64,000 nucleotides of DNA from Polyangium fumosum (lineage in GTDB: Bacteria > Myxococcota_A > Polyangia > Polyangiales > Polyangiaceae), in contig NZ_SSMQ01000017.1 in NCBI RefSeq assembly GCF_005144585.1, positions 119,558 to 183,557 on the forward strand, written 5' to 3'. The position numbers were made by a program, and so were the translations under genes. Position 1 is the stretch's first letter; each line of letters opens with the position of its first letter. The notes under the pieces are model-generated. The model worked only from the letters and a program-made list of their open reading frames with translations, made no database searches and was not told the DNA's origin. This document shows, piece after piece, positions 41,912 to 49,350 of this stretch.

Positions 41912-42718
41912 TCAAGGCGCGGGCGGCGCGAGGCGTGTGGTCGGGGGCAAACCCCGCATCGTGGGGTCGTCGAGGTATTTCTGCACGTACGCGCGCTTCG
42001 ACGCGAGGACGTCTTTCAGCGCGGGCGAGGCGTTCGCCGCGATCTCGTCGAGCGCGCGCGCCAAGAATTCGGCCGTGTGGGGCACGGTGAGGGTTTGCCC
42101 GCGGAGGATTTCGATTCTCTCGGCGTCCGTGGGCGCCGCGCGGATCGCCTCGATGACGATCAGCTCGGGCATGACGTCCGTCACGAGGCGCTGCACGACC
42201 TGCAAGCGGCGCATGCCCTCGCCGCCGTCGAAGGCCGCGCGCAGGGCATTTTCGGTGTCGTCGTACGAGACGACGATCCAGGGCTCGCCGACCTTGGGCG
42301 GCGGCGAGACACGAAGGCCCTCGTTCGCAAGGTCGAAGCCCGAGACGTGCCGAATGGACAACCGCGGGCCGAGCCCATCGGGGTGATCGAGCGGCGGGAG
42401 GCCGCTGAGCGCCGCGACGTACGCGACGAACGCGGGGGATGTGGCGCGGGCGAGCGCCGCGTCGACGTGCGCTTGGGAGAGGCGCGCGGGCAGGCCGCCG
42501 CTCGGTCCGACGGCCGTGCGGAGGGTGATCCTGCGGGTGCCGCTGCCGAAGATGGCGAGCGCGACGAGGAGCAGGGTCGCGGCGACGGCGGCGGGGATCC
42601 TGCGGCGACCGAGGCGCGCGGCGATGTGCGGGCGGGAGACGGCGACGACGAGCGCCACGAGCCCGAGCACGGCGACATAAAAACCCAGGAAATGGCCGCC
42701 CGACATGCTCCCGCTCAT
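41912..42718 (-). CDS. Hypothetical protein with N-terminal membrane helices
   Basis: A 268-residue protein with two predicted membrane segments at the start (FLGFYVAVLGLVALVVAVS; AAVAATLLLVALAIFGSG). The remaining 200 residues look globular, with helices rich in Ala and Leu (RRLQVVQRLVTDVMPELIVIEAI, FLARALDEIAANASPALKDVLAS). No family is recognised. It is divergent from the coiled-coil lipoprotein gene at 42800 with 81 nt between. Confidence 0.7.
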   Translation of the reverse strand: MSGSMSGGHFLGFYVAVLGLVALVVAVSRPHIAARLGRRRIPAAVAATLLLVALAIFGSGTRRITLRTAVGPSGGLPARLSQAHVDAALARATSPAFVAYVAALSGLPPLDHPDGLGPRLSIRHVSGFDLANEGLRVSPPPKVGEPWIVVSYDDTENALRAAFDGGEGMRRLQVVQRLVTDVMPELIVIEAIRAAPTDAERIEILRGQTLTVPHTAEFLARALDEIAANASPALKDVLASKRAYVQKYLDDPTMRGLPPTTRLAPPAP

Positions 42719-42799
42719 CGGAGGGCCTCAGCGCCCGGGGAAGGCGGACATTTCGCCTGCGGGACGGTCGGGATACGATGGACTCTGGTGGAGGTGCGC

Positions 42800-43393
42800 A
42801 TGGCCAGTCGCTGGGTGACAGGGTGCTTCGTGATCACGTGCCTCGGCGCCTTCGGGGTCGGGTGCGTCGATCCGGGTCGAGAGGACCGGGCGCTCGCCGA
42901 GATCGACGCCGTGCGGCGGGAGTCCGCCGCGCGGGAGGCGCAGCTCCGCGTGCTGGAGGAGCGGCAAGCCGCCTTCACGCAGCAGATGGCCATGGTGATG
43001 GCCATGGCGCAAGCGAGCTATGGCCGCGACGCGCGCAGGGACCGGGACGACGAGCGCGACGGGCGCATCGCCGAGATGTCCGCCCGGCTGGCGCGCGTCG
43101 AGGGCATGGTGTCGCGGATCCACGAGAACGAGGTGCCGGCCGAGGTCGACATCGCAGCGGCGCGCCGCGCGGCGGAGCAAGGGTCGGCCGAGGAGCGAGC
43201 GGCCGCGGTGCGCAAGGTGCAAGCGCTGCTCGATTCGGGCCAGGTGAAGGTCACGGTGCGCGGTGGAAAGGTGCAGCTCTCGCTGCTGCGCCCGATCGAC
43301 GGGAAGGATCCGTATACGGGCAAGGCCGCGCCGCCGCCGAAGCCCGCGACGCCGCCGCCGCAGATGGACGCGGACATGCTTCAGTGGCGCTGA
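42800..43393 (+). CDS. Small coiled-coil lipoprotein
   Basis: A 197-residue lipoprotein (GGAGG 5 nt before ATG 42800, lipobox FGVGC). Residues 25-95 form a long charged coiled coil (ALAEIDAVRRESAAREAQLR, RIAEMSARLARVEGMVSRIH). The C-terminal part has a short beta region (VKVTVRGGKVQLSLLRPID) and a Pro-rich tail. It is likely a periplasmic spacer or trimerising protein; function unknown. Confidence 0.75.
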   Translation: MASRWVTGCFVITCLGAFGVGCVDPGREDRALAEIDAVRRESAAREAQLRVLEERQAAFTQQMAMVMAMAQASYGRDARRDRDDERDGRIAEMSARLARVEGMVSRIHENEVPAEVDIAAARRAAEQGSAEERAAAVRKVQALLDSGQVKVTVRGGKVQLSLLRPIDGKDPYTGKAAPPPKPATPPPQMDADMLQWR

Positions 43394-43410
43394 GCGAACG
43401 CGCTCGTTCG

Positions 43411-44388
43411 TCACAACATGCGGCACTTCATGCCGCACGTACCGCCCTTGCCCGCGTCGCCGCGCAGGCAACCGCCGCGGCACTCGACGTCGCGCTCGCA
43501 CGCGGCGCCTTCTTCCTTCGGGCCGACGCATTGTCCTTTCTCGCAGCGGAGCCCGGCGGCGCAGGTGAGCTTGCAAGTTCGCCCTTCGCCGGGGAGCGCG
43601 CCTGCGCGGCATTTGCCGTCGTCGCAGATCTTCCCCGCGCCGCACGCGACGTCGAGTTTGCATGCGCCGCCCTCGGCCACGAGCTCGCGGCAGCGGCGCT
43701 GCGCGCAGTAGCCCGAGCACTCGGGGTGGCGCGCCTCGAACGTGTCCTGCCGCGTGAGCGCCGCGAGCGTGTCGACCGAGACGCCGCACGGAAAGCCCGT
43801 CGGGAGCGGCCTGCGACACGTGCCCGTGTCCGTCGGTCCCACGCCGAGGCAGCGGAGCCCGTCGCCGCATTCGAGCGACGATCGGCACGGTTTGTCCTCG
43901 GCGAGCACGCCACGCACGAGGCCGTCACACGCGGCGGGCAACGGCGCGCCCGTCGGCCCGACCCACGCGCATCCCTCGTGCGCTTTCTCCATCGCAGCGA
44001 TGCACGCGTCGGCCGCGGCTGCGTCCACGGTGACGGCCTTTTCCCGCAGCGCGTAGCTCAAGGTGCGCGTGCATTCGGCGGCGAGCGAGAAGCCGGGCGC
44101 GTGTCCGCAACACGTCGCTCTGCGCTTCGTGGGCACGCCGTGCAGCGCGTCGCAGAGCTTCTCGGCGAGGGGATCGGGCGGGTCGTTGGTCTTCGGATAC
44201 ACGGGCCGCACCTCGTCGTCAGGCGTCGACGTGTTCGCGGCGGGCGCGCTCGCGCTCGGCGCCGCGGAGGCGGGCGCGCTCGCGGAGGGCGTGGCCCCGG
44301 ACCCCGCGTCCTTTCCGCACGTACAGCCGCCGAACACCCCGAAAACGAAGAGCAGAAGGAAAGCGGGCCTCATGCGTAGCCATCGCAT
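43411..44388 (-). CDS. Cys-rich lipoprotein with Dickkopf-like repeats
   Basis: A 325-residue lipoprotein (lipobox FGGC after MRPAFLLLFVFGV). ATG 44388 is chosen; ATG 44373 is an alternative. After an Ala/Ser/Pro spacer (about 30-55) comes a helical part with paired Cys (LCDALHGVPTKRRATCC). Then come about five short Cys repeats of the form C-x(5)-C-x(5)-C-x(4-6)-C: PCRSSLECGDGLRC, ACKLDVACGAGKICDDGKC, TCKLTCAAGLRCEKGQC, ACERDVECRGGC. These match the small Cys repeats common in myxobacterial surface proteins. Function is unknown; a secreted or surface disulfide-rich module is expected. Confidence 0.82.
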   Translation of the reverse strand: MRWLRMRPAFLLLFVFGVFGGCTCGKDAGSGATPSASAPASAAPSASAPAANTSTPDDEVRPVYPKTNDPPDPLAEKLCDALHGVPTKRRATCCGHAPGFSLAAECTRTLSYALREKAVTVDAAAADACIAAMEKAHEGCAWVGPTGAPLPAACDGLVRGVLAEDKPCRSSLECGDGLRCLGVGPTDTGTCRRPLPTGFPCGVSVDTLAALTRQDTFEARHPECSGYCAQRRCRELVAEGGACKLDVACGAGKICDDGKCRAGALPGEGRTCKLTCAAGLRCEKGQCVGPKEEGAACERDVECRGGCLRGDAGKGGTCGMKCRML

Positions 44389-44478
44389 CGCAGACACGGT
44401 CCCCGCACAGCAAGGCCTTTTTTTGATACGTTTTCGCGGGGCCGGAGAGGCCCGTCGCGCGTAGCGCGTGAAGCCATC

Positions 44479-45852
44479 GTGCCCTCGAGCGAGCGTATCT
44501 CCCGAACCCCGAGCCGGCGTGCCCTCGCCGCCCTGCTCGTCCTCGTGATCCCCGCCTGCAACAAGGCCGCGCAGGAAACGCCACCCGCGCCGATCGCGTC
44601 GTCTGCGGCCGCTCCATCGGCGTCCGTGGCGCCGTCCGTGCAGGACGACGCCGCGCGGACGACACGCGCGCTCGCTCTGCAAAAACCGAGCGGATCGAGC
44701 ACGGTCGACAAGGAGATCGAGATCCTCGTGCGGCGCATCGAGAAGACGCCCGAGCCGATCGATCCGTGGATCCTGCTCGGGCGCGCGTGGGTCCGGAAGG
44801 CGCGGTACGAGGCGGATCCGGGCTACTACTTGAACGCGGGGGCCGTCGCGGATCTCGTGCTCGGCCGCGAGCCGAAGAACCGGCCGGCGCGGAACCTGCG
44901 CGCGGCGGTGCTGCTGGAGAGCCACGCGTTCGTCGAGGCGAAGGACCTCGCCGAGCAGATCCTCGCCGACGATCCGGACGATCTGCTCGCGCTCGGCACG
45001 AAGGCCGACGCGGAGCTCGAGCTCGGCGCGTTCGACGCGGCGCTCTCGACCGCGCAGCGGCTGATGGATCTCAAGCCGAGCCTGCCGGCCTACGGGCGCG
45101 CGGGCCTCTTGCGCTGGCTGCAAGGAGATCCAGCGGCCGCGAAGAAGAACTACCGCGCGGCGATGGACGCGAGCGACCCGCGGGATCCCGAGCCGTTCGC
45201 GTGGGTGCTCGTGGAGGCGGCAAAAGTCTTCTGGCACGAGGGCGACGTCGACGGCGCCGACAAGGGCTTCGACCGCGCGCTCAGCGCCGTCGCGGAGTAC
45301 CCGCCTGCGCTCGTGGGCAAGGCGCGCGTGGCGCTCGCGAAGGGGGATGCAAAGCGCGCCGCCGAGCTCGCCGCGCGCGCGCTCGCGAAGAGCCCGCTCT
45401 GCGAGACGGCGTGGCTGCTCGGCGACGCGCGGAAGGCCGCGGGCGACGAGAAGGGCGCGGCGGAGGCGTACAAGCGCGTCGCGGAGATCGGCCGCGCGAC
45501 GGACAAGCGCACGCTCGCGGCGTTCCTCGCGGCGAAGGACAAGGATCCCGACGAGGCGCTCGTGCTCATCCGCGAGGAGATGAAGGCGCGCAAGGGCATC
45601 CACACGACCGACGTCCTCGCGTGGGCGCTCTATCGAAAGGGCGATTTCGCCGCCGCGCGCAAGGAGAGCGACGCGGCCCGCGCGCACGGCACGCGCGAGC
45701 CCGTGTTGCTCTTCCACGCGGGCGCGATCCGCATCGCGCAGGGCGAGAAAAAAGAGGGCGAAAAGCTCGTCCGCGAGGCGCTCGCCATGAACCCGCACTT
45801 CGAGCCGAACGCCGCGGCCGAGGCGAAAAAGCTCCTCGGCGAGGGAGGCTAG
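44479..45852 (+). CDS. TPR lipoprotein
   Basis: A 457-residue lipoprotein starting at GTG 44479 (lipobox VIPAC). After a Pro/Ala/Ser spacer (about 32-60), the whole body is tetratricopeptide repeats, about nine (for example AFVEAKDLAEQILADDPDDL, GDVDGADKGFDRALSAVAEY, GDAKRAAELAARALAKSPLC, GDFAAARKESDAARAHG). TPR arrays hold protein partners, here in the periplasm or outer membrane. It is followed after 3 nt by the HupE-like gene, so both should work together. Confidence 0.85.
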   Translation: MPSSERISRTPSRRALAALLVLVIPACNKAAQETPPAPIASSAAAPSASVAPSVQDDAARTTRALALQKPSGSSTVDKEIEILVRRIEKTPEPIDPWILLGRAWVRKARYEADPGYYLNAGAVADLVLGREPKNRPARNLRAAVLLESHAFVEAKDLAEQILADDPDDLLALGTKADAELELGAFDAALSTAQRLMDLKPSLPAYGRAGLLRWLQGDPAAAKKNYRAAMDASDPRDPEPFAWVLVEAAKVFWHEGDVDGADKGFDRALSAVAEYPPALVGKARVALAKGDAKRAAELAARALAKSPLCETAWLLGDARKAAGDEKGAAEAYKRVAEIGRATDKRTLAAFLAAKDKDPDEALVLIREEMKARKGIHTTDVLAWALYRKGDFAAARKESDAARAHGTREPVLLFHAGAIRIAQGEKKEGEKLVREALAMNPHFEPNAAAEAKKLLGEGG

Positions 45853-45855
45853 CGC

Positions 45856-46974
45856 GTGCGTCCTCGCGCCCTGTTCGCCGTGCTGCTCACGTGTTTCGGC
45901 GTGCTCCTCGTGCTCCTGCCGCGGGTCGCCTCGGCCCATCAGGTGGGGTTGTCCCGGGGCGACTACAAGATCAGCGGCGCGACGATCACCGCGGAGCTCG
46001 TCTTCGCGCGGCGCGAGGTGCTCTCGCTCGTCCGGAGCCTGGACGAGGACGGCGACGGCGCGATTTCACCCACGGAGATCCAGCACGCCCGCGCGGCGCT
46101 CGGTCGCGCGGTGGTCGATCGCGTCTCCGTGCGCGCCGGCGAGGGCGTTTGCCCGGGGACGCTCGACGACGCGTTCCTCGTGGAAGAAGACGGGTTTTCC
46201 CTGCGCTCCGTCTACCGCTGCCCCACGCCTCCCCGCGCGGTGCGCGTGCGCCTCGACGTGCTCGACGAGCTCCCGTACGGCCACCGCCACGTCGCGCGCG
46301 CGGACGTGGGCGCCGGGCCCACCGAGCACGTGCTCTTCGGCGCGAACCGCGAGCTCGGGATCGCCGGATTGCCCGGCGGCGGCGAGGCCCCCGCGGCGCC
46401 AAAAGCCGAGCCCAAAAACGAAGGCTTCGTCGGCTTCTTCCGGATGGGCATCGAGCACATCCTGTTCGGCTACGACCACCTCGTTTTCCTCTTCGGCCTC
46501 GTGCTCGTCGGCGGCCGCCTGCGCGCGCTCTTGCTCGTCGTCACCGCGTTCACGGTGGCGCATTCGATCACGCTCGGGCTCGCCGTGCTCGGGATCTGGG
46601 CGCCGAGCGGGCGGATCGTCGAGCCTGTCATCGCGCTCTCCGTCGCGTACGTCGGCGTCGAGAACCAGCTCGTGAAGGACGCCGAGAAGCGCTGGCGCGT
46701 CACGTTCCCGTTTGGCCTCGTGCACGGCTTCGGGTTCGCGGGCGCGCTCGGGGAAATCGCGCTCCCCAGGCCGCAGATCCCGGGCGCGCTCGTCGCGTTC
46801 AACCTGGGCGTCGAGGCCGGTCAGCTCGTGGTGCTCGCCGTCGTGGTGCCGCTGCTCGTCGTGGCGCAGAAGCGCAAATGGCTGGAGAAGCGCGGCGTGA
46901 AGATCTTGAGCCTCGGCATCGCCGCGCTCGGGCTCGTGTGGTTCGTCCTCCGCATCGTGGACGCGGAGGGCTGA
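45856..46974 (+). CDS. HupE/UreJ-like membrane protein with lumenal EF-hand
   Basis: A 372-residue protein starting at GTG 45856, 3 nt after the TPR gene. A signal peptide (ending VASA, then HQVGLSRGDY) leads to a periplasmic domain that includes a canonical EF-hand loop DEDGDGAISPTE (residues 63-74). The C-terminal half (from about 195) is the HupE/UreJ_2 membrane domain with about seven helices and the conserved His/Asp residues of that family (GIEHILFGYDHLVFLFGL, VTAFTVAHSITLGLA, GLVHGFGFAGALGE). HupE members are linked to nickel or other metal uptake, but this domain type also occurs without that role. No hydrogenase or urease gene is near. Confidence 0.87.
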   Translation: MRPRALFAVLLTCFGVLLVLLPRVASAHQVGLSRGDYKISGATITAELVFARREVLSLVRSLDEDGDGAISPTEIQHARAALGRAVVDRVSVRAGEGVCPGTLDDAFLVEEDGFSLRSVYRCPTPPRAVRVRLDVLDELPYGHRHVARADVGAGPTEHVLFGANRELGIAGLPGGGEAPAAPKAEPKNEGFVGFFRMGIEHILFGYDHLVFLFGLVLVGGRLRALLLVVTAFTVAHSITLGLAVLGIWAPSGRIVEPVIALSVAYVGVENQLVKDAEKRWRVTFPFGLVHGFGFAGALGEIALPRPQIPGALVAFNLGVEAGQLVVLAVVVPLLVVAQKRKWLEKRGVKILSLGIAALGLVWFVLRIVDAEG

Positions 46975-46977
46975 ACG

Positions 46978-47262
46978 TCAGCGCTTCGGATCGTCCGTGA
47001 TCGGCGCGGGGATCGAGATGCGGGGCGGAGGCGGGACGAAGGGGCGGGGCACGCGGATCGAGGCGGCGACCTGCGCGACCTCGGGGAACATCTTGCCGAT
47101 CCCCTCGACGAACGCCGCGCGGCTCGCGTCGTCGGGCGAGCGCGCCGAGGCCCCGGCCGTCGCGAGCGCGGCCGAGAGCTCGTAATACCAGGCCGAAAGA
47201 GATGCGTGCGCCTCCAGGAGATCCCGGAGCGTCTCCTCCGACACGATGACGTTTTTACCCAT
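46978..47262 (-). CDS. Small hypothetical protein (94 aa)
   Basis: A 94-residue soluble protein (ATG 47262) with a helical first half (TLRDLLEAHASLSAWYYELSAALA) and a Pro-rich end (RVPRPFVPPPPRISIP). It has no family that I recognise. It lies 23 nt after a lipoprotein gene on the same strand, so it is probably co-transcribed. Confidence 0.65.
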   Translation of the reverse strand: MGKNVIVSEETLRDLLEAHASLSAWYYELSAALATAGASARSPDDASRAAFVEGIGKMFPEVAQVAASIRVPRPFVPPPPRISIPAPITDDPKR

Positions 47263-47285
47263 ACCCGCGCAGCATAACCCACGCC

Positions 47286-47984
47286 TCAACCAGGCAGCCA
47301 GAGCAGGCCGTCCATGATCGGCTCCAGGCAACTGACGACCTGCGAGCCGACGTCGCCGCACGAGAGGTTTTTCAGGCAAACCTCGAATGCCACGCGGCCG
47401 CGCCGGTTCATCGCGCCGACGGCGCGCTCGAGGTGCGGCGCGAGGCCGTTGCCGAGCTCGCCCCGGCACTCGTCGTACGTGGCCTCGCCGCACCGGGCCA
47501 TCCGCCCGCAGATCGCGGTGACGTACGGCGTGATCTCCTCGCCCTTCACCACCACCGCGTCGAGCGCGGACGAGCCGCAGCGGCTCACCTCGGCCGCGTA
47601 GGCGCTCGTGAAGGGATCTCCGGCGAACTTGTCGAGCGCGGCGCGCGAGCAGCTCGCCGTGCGTCGCAGCATCTCCGGCGACGCCATCGTCTTCGCCTGG
47701 AAGCACTCGTCTCGGCTCGGCCAGCGCTCGTTATCGCCCGTCGCGCGGTGGTAGAGCGCTTCGAGGTACTCGCACCAGATCTGCTGCGCGGCGCGCTCGT
47801 CCGCCGCCTCCACGACGGCCGGGTCTTCCGTGGTTCCCGCGACCTTCACGATGTTCGGATTGGCCGAGCGGGCCCGACTTCCCTTCGGCGCCGCGCCACA
47901 ACCGGCGGCCGCGAAGGCGGCGGAGGCCGTGGCGAGCGAAAGCAGAGCAGCCCCGAGGGAGCGACGACGGAGTTTGCGTGACAC
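47286..47984 (-). CDS. Cys-containing lipoprotein
   Basis: A 232-residue lipoprotein. GTG 47984 (MSRKLRRRSLGAALLSLATA) gives a proper lipoprotein signal with lipobox AAAGC; ATG 48035 would add 17 residues before it. The mature protein is helical with about 12 Cys in pairs (QIWCEYLEALYHR, RRTASCSRAALDKF, ICGRMARCGEATYDECRGEL, VCLKNLSCGDVGSQVVSCL). The layout resembles other myxobacterial lipoproteins in this window but no close paralogue is present. A family B copy precedes it. Confidence 0.72.
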   Translation of the reverse strand: MSRKLRRRSLGAALLSLATASAAFAAAGCGAAPKGSRARSANPNIVKVAGTTEDPAVVEAADERAAQQIWCEYLEALYHRATGDNERWPSRDECFQAKTMASPEMLRRTASCSRAALDKFAGDPFTSAYAAEVSRCGSSALDAVVVKGEEITPYVTAICGRMARCGEATYDECRGELGNGLAPHLERAVGAMNRRGRVAFEVCLKNLSCGDVGSQVVSCLEPIMDGLLWLPG

Positions 47985-48090
47985 GAGCCACCTGACCTTC
48001 CCGGGCGGAAGCCCACGGTCGAGAGGGGCAAACACCGGGCCTCGGCGATGGGCAGATTCGAGCCGCTGACGCGAGGATGTCCGGGGTGAA

Positions 48091-48145
48091 CGGGGGTTTG
48101 GGGGCGTAGCTCGGCGTGTCCGAGCGTAGCCCCCGAGCGTTGAAC
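48091..48145 (-). repeat. Family B element, copy 2
   Basis: On the reverse strand: CTCGGGGGC-TAC-GCTCGG-acacg-CCGAGC-TAC-GCCCCC-AAACCCCCG, a near-perfect copy. It starts 5 nt after the stop of the deacetylase gene and lies 106 nt before the start of the Cys lipoprotein, in the same orientation as both genes. It may therefore be a terminator for the first, a leader for the second, or both. Confidence 0.85.
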
Positions 48146-48150
48146 GGCGC

Positions 48151-49212
48151 TTAGGGCCCCGCGATCAGCAGCGCTTTGAACATCGCGCCTTCGAGCTCCG
48201 GGCCCATCGCGATGCGGGGGATGTTGAGCAAGTCCGCTCGTTCGCGCACACACACGCCCGTCGCATTCGTGAAGCCGAGGTCGAAGCCTGCGTCGCGCGC
48301 GACACGCACGAAGGGCCCCTGGACCTGGTGCCCGACGGGGTACGCCACGGTGCGCACGTCTTGCTCGAGCACGTCGGAGAGCACGCGGCGGGATCGATGG
48401 AGATCGGAGAGCGCCTCCTCGGGCGTCATCGTGGCGATCACGCGGTGCTCATGAGAATGCGAGGCGACGCTCATCCCCGCGTCCGCGAGCGCCCGGACGT
48501 CGCGGAAGCCCATGATGGTGCGCGCTGCGATCGAGCGCTCCTCCGCGGGGTCGAGCGTGACGTCCGCGGCGCGCGAGAGCTCGTCGAAGAAGCGCGCGAG
48601 ATCGAGCCCCGGCGTGCGCTTGACGAGGCTGAGCAGGAGGCGCTTGGCGCCGACGGGATCGCGGCCGAGGTCGAGCACGATCGGGTACGGGTACGCGAGC
48701 GCGAGCGTGTGCTTCTGGCAGCGCCCGAGGAGCAGCGCGATGCGATCCCACCAGAAGATTCGCCCCGCGTCGGGGTAGGCCGTGGGCACGAAGAACGTCG
48801 CCGTCGCGCCGGCCGTCTTCAGGATGGGCAGGGCGACGTCGTGGCAATCGCGGTAGCCGTCGTCGAACGCCAGCATCACCGCGTTCGAGGGCAGCGGCCC
48901 GCCCAGGAGGAAGCGCCGCACGTCGGGCAGCGACACGAGCGCGCCGTGCTGCTTCACCACCTTGATCTGCTCGGAGAGCCCATGCGCGTCGGTCTCGCGC
49001 ACGTCGCCGTCGAGCTCTCCCACCTCCGCGGCGTCGGCGATCCGGTGGTACGTCAGCACCATGAGGGATCGTGTCGTGAGCTTCGCCCGCAGCGAGAGCA
49101 TCCGATCCAGGATCCCCAGGGAGTCGAACGCGCGCGCGAGCCGCGCACGCTTGGAAGGCCGCGCCGTCGGGCGCACCGGTTTGAGGCGCATCTTGGTGAT
49201 GTAGTTGAGCAC
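48151..49212 (-). CDS. Polysaccharide deacetylase (NodB-type)
   Basis: A 353-residue carbohydrate esterase 4 protein that should remove N-acetyl groups from a cell-surface polymer. Active-site motifs are clear: AVMLAFDDGYRDC (catalytic and metal Asp) and ASHSHEHR (the two metal His), with TVAYPVGHQV further on. The N-terminus is basic and without a signal peptide (start GTG 49212; ATG 49191 is possible). It may act on a growing polysaccharide in the cytoplasm or be anchored in another way. It is divergent from the pseudokinase gene. Confidence 0.88.
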   Translation of the reverse strand: MLNYITKMRLKPVRPTARPSKRARLARAFDSLGILDRMLSLRAKLTTRSLMVLTYHRIADAAEVGELDGDVRETDAHGLSEQIKVVKQHGALVSLPDVRRFLLGGPLPSNAVMLAFDDGYRDCHDVALPILKTAGATATFFVPTAYPDAGRIFWWDRIALLLGRCQKHTLALAYPYPIVLDLGRDPVGAKRLLLSLVKRTPGLDLARFFDELSRAADVTLDPAEERSIAARTIMGFRDVRALADAGMSVASHSHEHRVIATMTPEEALSDLHRSRRVLSDVLEQDVRTVAYPVGHQVQGPFVRVARDAGFDLGFTNATGVCVRERADLLNIPRIAMGPELEGAMFKALLIAGP

Positions 49213-49350
49213 ACTTTAAACGATGTGCTCGTGCCTACGATTGCCTTCGTTTCGACCGATTTTTCCACCGGTGACGTTCCGGCGCTGGGCCGGCGAACAG
49301 GATCCGCCGACAGCGTGCCTGCGATTTGGGGAAGAGGACCCGGCTCCGGT

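Noticed and set aside
43411..45939. 842-codon reverse frame
   Set aside because: Only its end (from 44388) is a real gene; the first part is antisense to the TPR lipoprotein gene.
46090..46974. HupE-like gene as a sign of a nearby hydrogenase or urease cluster
   Set aside because: No hydrogenase or urease gene is in the window; the domain alone does not show it.
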